The translations under genes and the position numbers were made by a program. A stretch of 64,000 nt of DNA from an uncultured Clostridia bacterium (GTDB lineage Bacteria; Bacillota; Clostridia; Christensenellales; Borkfalkiaceae), in contig CALVWX010000007.1 in assembly GCA_944368215.1 (NCBI GenBank), positions 1-64,000 on the forward strand. The letters run 5' to 3'. This document shows, piece after piece, positions 1-6,187 of the stretch (the first letter of the stretch is position 1; each line of letters begins with the position of its first letter). Below the pieces are notes generated by a model, which saw only the letters and a program-made list of their open reading frames with translations, had not been told where the DNA came from and did no database searches.

Positions 1-669
1 CTCGGCGGTATGGAGTTCTACGACGTCAATTTTTCCTATATCGATAACGATACATTTGAAGAAAAATATGTGTCCGTTCCGGAACAGGGGGGAAGCAAAC
101 TGATTCCTGAAGGTATATGCAATCCCGGTCAAGTTTACACAGTATCTCGCGGTAAATCTGGAATGATTGGTCTGTTTCGGTTGGAAGGACAAGTCCTTCC
201 TGGTAACGGAAAATTTGAACGTACCGGGATTGGTTCTGACAGGGATGTAAAGGAGGCAACAAACACCGCTTTTAATTTTTTAAAGGCTAACAGCAATCGA
301 ATAAGCGGTAAAATAAGTACTACTACAAAAGATTATATCGTCAATTACCAAGACCTTCATGGAATAGGAATGACTGGTAAACTTGCGCTTCCAACACTCA
401 TAGCATTATGTTCAATAGCACTGGGCAAACCTACTTTGGCAAGTCTTGTTGTGATAGGTGACATTTCGATAAGCGGTACACTTATTAAAGTAGATGAACT
501 TGCTAATGTCTTACAAGTGTGCTTGGATTCTGGGGCAAAGAAAGTATTATTGCCCAGCACATCATTTGTGGACTTTGCAACTGTTCCTGCAGATCTTATG
601 AGCTCATTTCAATTGATTCCTTATAATTCTGCGGAGGACGCGGTGTTTAAAGCTCTTGGCGTGGAATAA
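1..669 (+). CDS. brxL: BrxL, Lon-like protease of BREX system (C-terminal part)
   Basis: The reading frame is open from base 1, so the gene starts left of the window. The visible 222 residues match the C-terminal Lon-protease-like domain of BrxL (TIGR02688 type): a GIGMTGKLALPTL segment, a strand ending VVIGDISISGT, the conserved lysine in LIKVDELANVLQVC, the DSGAKKVLLP block and the family-typical end AEDAVFKALGVE. In BREX type I, brxL is normally the last gene of the operon and is needed for phage exclusion; the N-terminal AAA+ part would lie upstream. A rho-independent terminator follows 28 bases after the stop, which fits an operon end. The residue at the usual Lon serine position appears to be Thr or absent here, as in other BrxL proteins, so peptidase activity is uncertain. 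Family assignment is firm; the cassette itself cannot be seen. Confidence 0.88.
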   Translation, partial: LGGMEFYDVNFSYIDNDTFEEKYVSVPEQGGSKLIPEGICNPGQVYTVSRGKSGMIGLFRLEGQVLPGNGKFERTGIGSDRDVKEATNTAFNFLKANSNRISGKISTTTKDYIVNYQDLHGIGMTGKLALPTLIALCSIALGKPTLASLVVIGDISISGTLIKVDELANVLQVCLDSGAKKVLLPSTSFVDFATVPADLMSSFQLIPYNSAEDAVFKALGVE

Positions 670-696
670 ATATAAAGGCATTGCCCTAAAATTAAA

Positions 697-732
697 TTCA
701 GCGTAGGTTAAAACGCCTACGCTGAACTTTTT
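697..732 (+). terminator. Terminator after brxL
   Basis: Perfect 11-bp stem TTCAGCGTAGG / CCTACGCTGAA with an 8-base loop, followed by CTTTTTG. It lies 28 bases after the brxL stop and just before the IS200-type element. Confidence 0.85.
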
Positions 733-744
733 GTATAAAGAAAA

Positions 745-763
745 CCCCCGGATAGTCCGGGGG
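745..763. repeat. Left-end hairpin of the IS200-type element
   Basis: Perfect 8-bp palindrome CCCCCGGA / TCCGGGGG with TAG loop. In IS200/IS605 elements such subterminal imperfect palindromes are bound by TnpA; here it may also block readthrough into the transposase gene. Confidence 0.65.
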
Positions 764-874
764 TTCAGGAATAGGCTATTGCCGATGTGGTATTGAAAAG
801 GAAACTCCGTTTTGTTAGAATATAAGTGCGACCTGCCAGTTGCAAAAATAGGAACAAAACGGAGGACAAAAGAA

Positions 875-1342
875 ATGAATTCTAATGACAAGAAAATATT
901 ATCACATACGCAATGGAATTGCAAGTATCACATAGTGTTTGCGCCGAAGTACAGACGCAAAATATTTTATGAAAGCCACAGGAAAGCGATAATGGGAATA
1001 ATACGGGAGTTATGCCAGTGGAAAGGAGTAGAAATAATAGAGGGGGAAATAGCAATAGACCACATACATCTGCTTGTAATGGTACCACCCAAGATAAGTG
1101 TATCCGGGTTTATGGGATACTTGAAAGGCAAGAGTAGTTTAATAATCTACCAAAAATTTGGAACAGCAAAGTTTAAATACAGGTGCCGAGAATTTTGGTG
1201 TCGTGGCTACTATGTAGACACGACAGGCAAGAATACTCAGGTAATCAAGGAGTACATAAAAAACCAATTAAAGAAAGACAAAGAAAATATGCAGTTGAGC
1301 ATTGATTATCCTGAGGACCCGTTTACGGGTAGCGAGGAATAA
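875..1342 (+). CDS. tnpA: IS200-type transposase TnpA (Y1 HUH family)
   Basis: A 155-residue protein of the Transposase_17 (Y1) family. It has the HUH metal-binding pair His63-Ile-His65 in DHIHLLV and the nucleophile Tyr127 with Gln131 in the helix EYIKNQ; the preceding GYYVDT segment is typical of IS200 TnpA. The enzyme nicks and rejoins single-stranded DNA at the element ends. The start at 875 is chosen because GGAGGA lies 8 bases upstream; an upstream in-frame ATG at 812 has no ribosome site and would add 21 residues not seen in the family. The catalytic residues are intact, so the copy may be active. Confidence 0.92.
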   Translation: MNSNDKKILSHTQWNCKYHIVFAPKYRRKIFYESHRKAIMGIIRELCQWKGVEIIEGEIAIDHIHLLVMVPPKISVSGFMGYLKGKSSLIIYQKFGTAKFKYRCREFWCRGYYVDTTGKNTQVIKEYIKNQLKKDKENMQLSIDYPEDPFTGSEE

Positions 1343-1420
1343 GCGCAGCGACTGGCAGGTCGACATATGAGCGCGTGGCGCTCGGCCTAGTAAACAAGGG
1401 CTATGCCCGAAAATGAAGAA

Positions 1421-1447
1421 CCACCCGCTTAGCGGGTGGGTTTCTTT
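1421..1447 (+). terminator. Right-end hairpin / terminator of IS200-type element
   Basis: Stem CCACCCGC / GCGGGTGG with TTA loop followed by GTTTCTTTTTTT. It serves both as the likely right-end hairpin recognised by TnpA and as a terminator of tnpA. Confidence 0.7.
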
Positions 1448-1639
1448 TTTTATTGTATAGTGTTGAGGTCGGAATCGCTTGTTGTGTGTTTTGGCACACG
1501 TTTGGCACATAATTTGATTTTTTGCTGAAAATAAGGCAAAATCAGGCAAAAATAGGTTAAAGTCAAGCATTTTTGAAACTTTACAGTGGCTTCAAGTCCA
1601 ACAAGCGGAGCCATTCCGGTGATAATGGCTTTCGGGTAC

Positions 1640-1990
1640 ACCTTTCCCTCGTCGGCGCAAATGCTTTTTTAAGGCAATGCTCGCAAGCTTACATTGCCAA
1701 TTTAAAGCATTGCGCCTCCTCTTCCCACAAAAGCCACGGTTTTGTGGGAGCCCTTTAAGATACAGAAGTTTAAGCTTGTCGGAGGACGGGCAAGCGCAGC
1801 GCCGCTTTGGAGGGCAGAGCCCGAACAATATGTACTTGACCATCCAAGGTCCGGGAGGACGAACGAGGCATTTCATAGCACAATGGATGTCCATTGTGCG
1901 TGCCGAATTGAGATGAGTGAGCGCATATGTGCGCGAACGGTGACCGAAACCGCCGTTTTCCCTGCGGCGGTTGAGAAAGCAAGCTGCCGG
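1640..1990. repeat. Chain of structured intergenic repeat modules
   Basis: No credible gene lies between 1343 and 2604. This part is a string of hairpins: CCCACAAAA/TTTTGTGGG at 1724-1748 around a GCCACGG loop; GCACAATGGA/TCCATTGTGC at 1878-1899; and AACCGCCG/CGGCGGTT at 1948-1972 preceded by CGGTGACCG. The last two modules recur at 57530-57735 with changed but still complementary stems, and the first recurs at 32322-32346. The block ends at the strong terminator at 2001. Confidence 0.7.
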
Positions 1991-2000
1991 ATTTCATTAA

Positions 2001-2036
2001 AAAAACGCCCGTTTTCAGTCGAAAACGGGCGTTTTT
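2001..2036. terminator. Strong bidirectional terminator hairpin
   Basis: A 16-bp perfect stem with loop AGTC; the stem contains AACGCCCGTTTTC and ends in T7 on the plus strand and, through the leading A run, T5 on the minus strand. No recognisable gene feeds it, so it probably ends a lost or noncoding transcript. Confidence 0.8.
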
Positions 2037-2147
2037 TTAATGATTTTAACCGTTTTCGTTGACCGCTCGTCTGTTAAATTGGTATACGATTTTTAGTGGA
2101 AATTTGGCTTGACAATCAACTTTAAGTTGCTGAATTTTACCTTATCC

Positions 2148-2193
2148 CGCACCTTCGCGCAAATGTCAGGTTTGGCGCAAAGGTGCGTTTTTT
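2148..2193 (+). terminator. Terminator hairpin in gene-poor region
   Basis: Stem CGCACCTT / AAGGTGCG extended by GCGC/GCGC and AAA/TTT with loop TGTCAGG, followed by T6. Again no gene upstream on the plus strand can be recognised; the region 2041-2264 holds nothing else that I can support. Confidence 0.75.
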
Positions 2194-2264
2194 CATTGAT
2201 TTTGGTAAACGTTTTGGTAAATAAAATTGCTCTCAAACGCCGATTGATACTGACTTTTTTAAGG

Positions 2265-2393
2265 TCAGTAACACAGCTTGTGCTCCTCGCTCAGTAAAAA
2301 CTCGCCGCTCAGGCCGGTGCAGGTATCAGCCAGTCCGCCGTGAGCGTTGTCCGCAAAGGTCTTTGCTGCAGCCTCTGCAACGCCGCACGCCAT
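2265..2393 (-). pseudogene. Relic of an unknown protein (C-terminal fragment)
   Basis: An open frame on the minus strand reads 42 residues from an ATG at 2393 (MACGVAEAAAKTF ... LLSEEHKLCY) and is open only back to a stop at 2415-2417. Composition (Ala/Gly/Leu-rich, ordered codon use) looks like coding sequence rather than noise, but there is no ribosome site and no family that I recognise. It is most easily read as the last part of a deleted gene; it could also be a chance frame. Confidence 0.3.
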
Positions 2394-2482
2394 CAGCGGG
2401 AGCAAAAGTTGTTTTCAAGCGCGTGAGGAAAAACCGAAAGATTTGTTTTTACTTTAAGTTCAATCGCTGAACTAATTGGAAC

Positions 2483-2511
2483 TTCCGTGTTAAAACCTTT
2501 CATGTTATACT
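2483..2511 (+). promoter_or_regulatory. Possible promoter of the EIIB fragment gene
   Basis: TATACT at 2506-2511 with TTCCGT 17 bases upstream (2483-2488). The -10 is good, the -35 weak. It would give a leader of about 87 bases before the ATG at 2605. Confidence 0.4.
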
Positions 2512-2604
2512 TAGTTAGTAACAAGACAATAAATAAAAGCCGTTCTGTATCTTAATGGCGCCTTGGTGCAGCACGCATATAAAAATGATAACGGAGGACA
2601 TAAA

Positions 2605-3033
2605 ATGGATTACGCGGTTACCGCAAAGCGCATTTTGGAATGTCTGGGCGGCGAGGGGAACATATTCTCTGCAACGCACTGCATGACGAGGTTGCGCATC
2701 GTTTTAAAGGATGAAAGCATTGTAAACGACGATGACGTAAAGGCTATTCCGGGGGTAGTGGGGGTAATGAGAAAGTCAGGCCAATACCAGATAATCATCG
2801 GAAACAACGTTGCCAAGTGCTACAGAGAATTTGCAAAGCTCGGAAGTTTTTCTGAAGATGCGGAAAACGGCCCGTCGGACGGAGCGGTTACCCCGCCTGC
2901 GGCAATATTGCCGCAGGCGGGGCCGCGTTTTTATTTTTCCTCTTCAAAAAGTATCAGCCAGTCGTTGGAAAGTTCGCGCCGTCTTACAGGGCGCAATTCT
3001 AACGTGTCCTTGCCGAAAAACGTGTCTATATAG
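2605..3033 (+). pseudogene. Truncated PTS sugar transporter, EIIB domain only
   Basis: Residues 1-85 are a glucose/beta-glucoside-type PTS EIIB domain, with the phosphorylated cysteine Cys26 in ATHCMTRLR, the GVVGVM segment and the end GNNVAKCYREFAKLG. In the family this domain is followed by a membrane EIIC and often an EIIA domain; here they are missing. After about residue 95 the frame runs through a 32-base palindrome (2891-2922) and into the 3' end of the oppositely oriented glycosidase gene, so the last ~45 residues are unlikely to be functional protein. The start at 2605 has GGAGGA 4-9 bases upstream. It is either a decayed BglP/TreP-type transporter or, less likely, a free EIIB that works with EIIC elsewhere. 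Confidence 0.65.
2891..2930. terminator. 32-base loopless palindrome, convergent terminator
   Basis: Positions 2891-2922 form a perfect 32-base palindrome centred on AATATT, followed on the plus strand by CCGCGTTTTTATTTTT. It sits between the EIIB fragment and the convergent glycosidase gene, whose stop is at 2931, and probably terminates both. Confidence 0.75.
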
Positions 3034-4205
3034 CTCATGCTGCCGTTTTCGGGGTTTATAAAGTAGCCGTTCATCTTCTTTTTGGCGTATGCCGAAAAAT
3101 CTATCTTCACCTCGTCGCCTTTATAGGTGTAGAGTATATAATAATCTTTGCCGCCGAAGGCGCACATATAGTGGTGAAGTATTTTGTTGTTTAAAATTGT
3201 GCCGTTCATCGGGCGCCCTGCGGTGAAGTTGAGGCGTTTCATAAGCGTAAACAGGTATTGCATCTGCGCGCCGCCGGGTGAGTGGAGGGCGTCCTCCCAT
3301 CTCTCACGGCAGCCGTAAGAGCCTTTCCCGTTTTTGCTGAACTGAATTACGGCGTTGTTTCCGTAGGTAAAGCCGCAGGCGCCGGCCAATACCGACCAAT
3401 AGAGATAGCGGCGCACATGGCGCGCCTCCCAGTAGGGTTCCTTAATATCGTGCAGTCCCTGAACTATTCCCTCGTATGAAGGTTCCGCGTCGAGGCAGGG
3501 CTTTTTTGTGCCGTAGCTGAAATTTTTAAGCACATATTTATAGTTGTCCTCTCCGAACGCCCATTCGTCCTGCTTGTTGTCGTCCCAGGAAGATAGGGTG
3601 AGTTGGTCGTACCTGCGGTGCCCCGACTGGAACATATTAAAATCGAGCCACGGCGCATCGTTAAACCAAAGATACGAGCCCGTACGCCCGAAGGGGTGGT
3701 AAGTCACAAGTTTATCGGGTGTGTTTTGCTTTAATCTGTCGCCGATTTTATTGAACAATGCGGGGTTTACGTCTCCGCGCACATCGCCTCCGACCACCCA
3801 GACTATGTTGTCATATTTTCCGAGCTTTGCGCACGCCTTGTCAACGTACGCCAAAATTTCTCCCTCGGAAAGGAGCGAGTTTTTAATTATGCTTCCCCAG
3901 AACGGCAGTATGGCAAAATATATGCCTAAGGAGGCGGCATACTCCACGGCAAACGCTACCTTTTCAAAGTATTCTTCCGACCATACGTCTGCCTCCGCAT
4001 GGGGCATTTCGTTTATGTCGCGGCTCTTCTTATTGGAATACATAAGGACTGCCTGAATTACATTATAGCCGAGCAGGCTCCTGTTCTTTAAATAGCGTAT
4101 AATTTCCGCCTTTTCAAGATTGTAAAATATCAGCCATGCCGTGTCGCCAAGCCAATAGAAAGGCTTGCCGTCCTCGTATAAATAGCATCCCTTAACTTGC
4201 AGCAT
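2931..4205 (-). CDS. Apiosidase-like glycoside hydrolase (DUF4038 family)
   Basis: A 424-residue protein without signal peptide matching the DUF4038/apiosidase-like fold (GH140 relatives) with a C-terminal collagen-binding-like beta domain. Visible family features are the opening GKPFYWLGDTAWL, the ILPFWG strand, WVVGGDVRGD, the TYHPFGRTGS block and LDAEPSYEGI carrying a likely catalytic acid. GH140 enzymes cut apiose linkages of rhamnogalacturonan II, so an intracellular plant-cell-wall oligosaccharide hydrolase is plausible, but the exact substrate is not shown. The start at 4205 is supported by GGAGGG five bases upstream and by a promoter at 4234-4262 that excludes an upstream ATG at 4262. 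It fits with the pectate lyases at 44-51 kb. Confidence 0.82.
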   Translation of the reverse strand: MLQVKGCYLYEDGKPFYWLGDTAWLIFYNLEKAEIIRYLKNRSLLGYNVIQAVLMYSNKKSRDINEMPHAEADVWSEEYFEKVAFAVEYAASLGIYFAILPFWGSIIKNSLLSEGEILAYVDKACAKLGKYDNIVWVVGGDVRGDVNPALFNKIGDRLKQNTPDKLVTYHPFGRTGSYLWFNDAPWLDFNMFQSGHRRYDQLTLSSWDDNKQDEWAFGEDNYKYVLKNFSYGTKKPCLDAEPSYEGIVQGLHDIKEPYWEARHVRRYLYWSVLAGACGFTYGNNAVIQFSKNGKGSYGCRERWEDALHSPGGAQMQYLFTLMKRLNFTAGRPMNGTILNNKILHHYMCAFGGKDYYILYTYKGDEVKIDFSAYAKKKMNGYFINPENGSMSYIDTFFGKDTLELRPVRRRELSNDWLILFEEEK

Positions 4206-4233
4206 ACCGGCCCTCCAAAGTTTTGCCGATTCA

Positions 4234-4262
4234 ATGATATAGCAACGGAGCGGCGTTGTCAA
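4234..4262 (-). promoter_or_regulatory. Sigma-A promoter of the glycosidase gene
   Basis: On the minus strand TTGACA (4262-4257), 17-base spacer, TATCAT (4239-4234). Transcription would start near 4228, 23 bases before the chosen ATG. Confidence 0.7.
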
Positions 4263-4376
4263 TAGCTGTGTGCATTTTAGTTAAGAAAGCAATAATTGTA
4301 AATGCGCTTAAAATTATAAAACAGCAAAAACTCTCTTTCTATCGGTTTATTCAAATAAAAATAGAAATCCGGTATT

Positions 4377-5030
4377 TCAGTATAAAATCAAGTGCGTACC
4401 GTTCATATGCAGATAAGAAAAATTTAATATAAAATCTGTCGCCAGAGAAACCAATAATACAACTGCTATAACTTTTGTTGCTTTCGGGGGAATCATAGAA
4501 ACAAGCTTGTCGAGCAACGGCCAGATAATTCCCATAGCGATCGTTATCAGAATTCCCCATACTATTGACATTTCCAAGCAAATATATCCGAAAAGATTGT
4601 GGGTATAGCTGCTGTAACACCAGAGGGTAACTCCAAATACTTTATCGAAAAACAGAGCAGTAATAAATTCGGCTATTGTCGGAATCAGGGCGGCTAATAC
4701 AAAGTATATTGAGTATAAGCCGATGTAAGCGAAGGGTTTTAAAAGAACAGGCAAGATTTTTACTTTTTTAAACAGCGGGCTTAGTCTGCCTTTTGCAGGC
4801 GTGCCGATTATCAGATAAATTGCCAGGATGCTGCATCCGTAAATTGTACAAAGCGGAAGGGATAAAAATCCCCTGTCGGTTATGATATCGAAAGCTGCAA
4901 TAAAATATAATGTTTCTCCTAGCCATCCGATAAAGGATATAACCATGAATATAATAGCGAAATGAAAAAATTTATCTGAATTTCTGTTTTGACGGCCGAA
5001 ATTATTTTCCATAAAATTTATTTTCTTCAT
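4377..5030 (-). CDS. CmpB-like membrane protein (putative ABC transporter permease)
   Basis: A 217-residue integral membrane protein of the ABC_trans_CmpB family (PF06541). The signature block reads FIGWLGETLY ... RGFLSLPLCTIYG, near residues 32-65. About five to six hydrophobic segments span residues 22-45, 65-80, 98-120, 145-170 and 185-205. Members are common in Firmicutes; the transport role is only by name and no ATPase gene is adjacent. ATGG AAA ATG context gives a short GGA ribosome site six bases before the start. Codon use is more AT-rich than in the neighbouring genes. Function unknown. Confidence 0.75.
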   Translation of the reverse strand: MKKINFMENNFGRQNRNSDKFFHFAIIFMVISFIGWLGETLYFIAAFDIITDRGFLSLPLCTIYGCSILAIYLIIGTPAKGRLSPLFKKVKILPVLLKPFAYIGLYSIYFVLAALIPTIAEFITALFFDKVFGVTLWCYSSYTHNLFGYICLEMSIVWGILITIAMGIIWPLLDKLVSMIPPKATKVIAVVLLVSLATDFILNFSYLHMNGTHLILY

Positions 5031-5180
5031 TTTTCCATATTTTAATGCTCAAAGACACCGCTCTTTTAAAACCGCAGAGCATATCTCCCCGTAAACGCAG
5101 GAAAAGTTGGCCGTGCATACCGTCGCGATGCGCAGGGTAATATAATAGCCCTTATTGACAGAAAGGGCGCTGCTTTTGCG

Positions 5181-5261
5181 TTATAACATTTTAATCTCTG
5201 TGATTATCTTTTTTATCAGGCGCGGTCCAAGCACCCGCCGCGCAGTCTCCGCTTCGGGCAT
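5181..5261 (-). pseudogene. Short gene fragment (26 codons)
   Basis: A minus-strand frame from ATG 5261 to TAA 5181 reads MPEAETARRVLGPRLIKKII followed by TEIKML. The first residues resemble the start of formamidopyrimidine-glycosylase proteins (M-P-E... ETxRR), but the fragment is far too short to be functional. It lies beside another fragment and a repeat half-copy, in a 660-base region (5031-5691) with no intact gene. Confidence 0.3.
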
Positions 5262-5315
5262 GAATTCACCCTTTTTGGGCCGTTTTTTTGATTTGGTTGT
5301 GGTAAAAGTAATTGA

Positions 5316-5453
5316 CTATGTCGGGCGGCGCATGGTGTCGTCGTTGGTAACATATTCAAGTCCGATTTGATTTGTGTATTCGCGCATTTCGCCGTCCAGC
5401 CATTGCCGGTAGCCGTTGTCGCCGCGCGTGTATATGCCGCGGTACAGCGGCAC
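5316..5453 (-). pseudogene. Relic of an unknown protein ending at a repeat copy
   Basis: A 45-codon minus-strand frame (VPLYRGIYTRGDNGYRQWLD ... NDDTMRRPT) ends with a stop at 5316. Its 5' side meets the repeat half-copy at 5455, which looks like the breakpoint that removed the rest of the gene. The residue composition is protein-like (Tyr, Trp, charged residues). I do not recognise the family. Confidence 0.4.
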
Positions 5454-5454
5454 T

Positions 5455-5537
5455 ATTCGACTACGCAGGGTTTCACCCTGCTTCGCTCAGTATGACACTG
5501 CAGTGCTGATATTCAGATTACACATCTTTCGGGAACA
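5455..5537 (+). repeat. Half-copy of the TGTCATCTTGAG...CAGTATGACA intergenic repeat
   Basis: Only the right half is present: ATTCGACTACGCAGGG, then CACCCTGCTTCGCTCAG and TATGACACTG, plus the tail GATTACACATCTTTCGGGAA. It is nearly identical to 23406-23490. The inner GCAGGG TTT CACCCTGC is a small hairpin. Confidence 0.8.
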
Positions 5538-5556
5538 CATGGTTTGAAGGAAAGTC

Positions 5557-5585
5557 TTGACAAAATTACTTCCGGCGGGTATGAT
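5557..5585 (+). promoter_or_regulatory. Promoter of mgsA
   Basis: TTGACA (5557-5562), 17-base spacer, TATGAT (5580-5585). The predicted transcript has a leader of about 100 bases before the mgsA ATG. A 29-codon frame beginning GTG at 5618 ends at 5707 inside mgsA, overlapping its start. Confidence 0.7.
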
Positions 5586-5691
5586 ATAAGCGATATCATC
5601 TGTTTTTGCCGCAAACGGTGAAAACTAAATATGATGATTTATTTCCCCCTGATTTTATAAAGCAGCAGAATATTGCAGATATTTTTGATTT

Positions 5692-6054
5692 ATGGAAAAG
5701 AAAGTAATCGCGCTCATCGCGCATGACGGAAAGAAAGATGAAATTGTCCGTTGGGCGTTAAAAAACAAGGAAAAACTTAAAAATTACGAGCTCTGCGGCA
5801 CGGGTCACACCGCGCAGAGGGTTTCAGAAGCCACGGGACTTGAGGTCAAGGGATTTCTTGCCGGCCCTCTCGGCGGCGACCAGCAGATAGGCGCGCATGT
5901 CGCCGAAGGCAAAATAGACGCCATCGTCTTTTTGTGCGACCCCCTAACCGCACAGCCGCATGACCCCGACGTCCGCGCACTTCTGCGCATAGCCGTCGTA
6001 TACGATGTGCCCATAGCCACAAACATTTCTACAGCCGACTGCATTTTAAAATGA
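5692..6054 (+). CDS. mgsA: Methylglyoxal synthase
   Basis: A 120-residue enzyme that converts dihydroxyacetone phosphate to methylglyoxal and phosphate, a bypass of lower glycolysis used when phosphorylated sugars accumulate. The family blocks are intact: ALIAHDGKK at the N-terminus, the phosphate-binding GTGHTAQR, the catalytic [29 protein letters not shown] and the closing ATNISTAD. The length equals that of the B. subtilis enzyme apart from a shorter tail. The ATG at 5692 aligns with known starts but has no Shine-Dalgarno sequence; a short upstream frame that overlaps the start may provide translational coupling. A loopless palindrome follows the stop. Confidence 0.95.
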   Translation: MEKKVIALIAHDGKKDEIVRWALKNKEKLKNYELCGTGHTAQRVSEATGLEVKGFLAGPLGGDQQIGAHVAEGKIDAIVFLCDPLTAQPHDPDVRALLRIAVVYDVPIATNISTADCILK

Positions 6055-6063
6055 TTTATTTTT

Positions 6064-6091
6064 AAGCGGCCGCCCGTACGGGCGGCCGCTT
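6064..6091. terminator. 28-base loopless palindrome after mgsA
   Basis: A perfect palindrome with arms AAGCGGCCGCCCGT / ACGGGCGGCCGCTT ten bases after the mgsA stop. No T run follows on the plus strand, so it may act as an mRNA 3'-end stabiliser or weak terminator. Confidence 0.6.
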
Positions 6092-6115
6092 AATGTCTGC
6101 GCTTAAAATTTGCTA

Positions 6116-6143
6116 TTGACAATTTTTTGCGATATGTTATTAT
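6116..6143 (+). promoter_or_regulatory. Promoter of the CoA-disulfide reductase gene
   Basis: TTGACA (6116-6121), 16-base spacer, TATTAT (6138-6143); start near 6150, then AGGAGGGAGG at 6171-6180. Confidence 0.75.
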
Positions 6144-6187
6144 GTATTTACTGATAGCCCGAAAATGTTCAGGAGGGAGGATTTAAA

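Larger units (their letters stand above)
741..1448 (+). mobile_element. IS200-type insertion sequence (IS200/IS605 family)
   Basis: A single Y1 transposase gene is flanked by subterminal hairpins: CCCCCGGA-TAG-TCCGGGGG at 745-763 on the left and CCACCCGC-TTA-GCGGGTGG at 1421-1439 on the right, the latter followed by a T run. This is the layout of IS200 elements, which carry only tnpA, move as single-stranded DNA and make no target duplication. The exact tips cannot be fixed from sequence alone, so the limits are approximate. It sits directly behind the brxL terminator. Confidence 0.7.

Noticed and set aside
1450..1641. Minus-strand frame resembling a common short database protein (MAPLVGLEATV...) and a tRNA-3'-end-like string GGCTTCAAGTCCAACAAGCGGAGCCA
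   Set aside because: No ribosome site, low-complexity tail, and the T-arm pairing fails, so neither a gene nor a tRNA remnant can be supported.
5155..5370. Plus-strand 71-codon frame
   Set aside because: Complement of two minus-strand gene fragments; no ribosome site.
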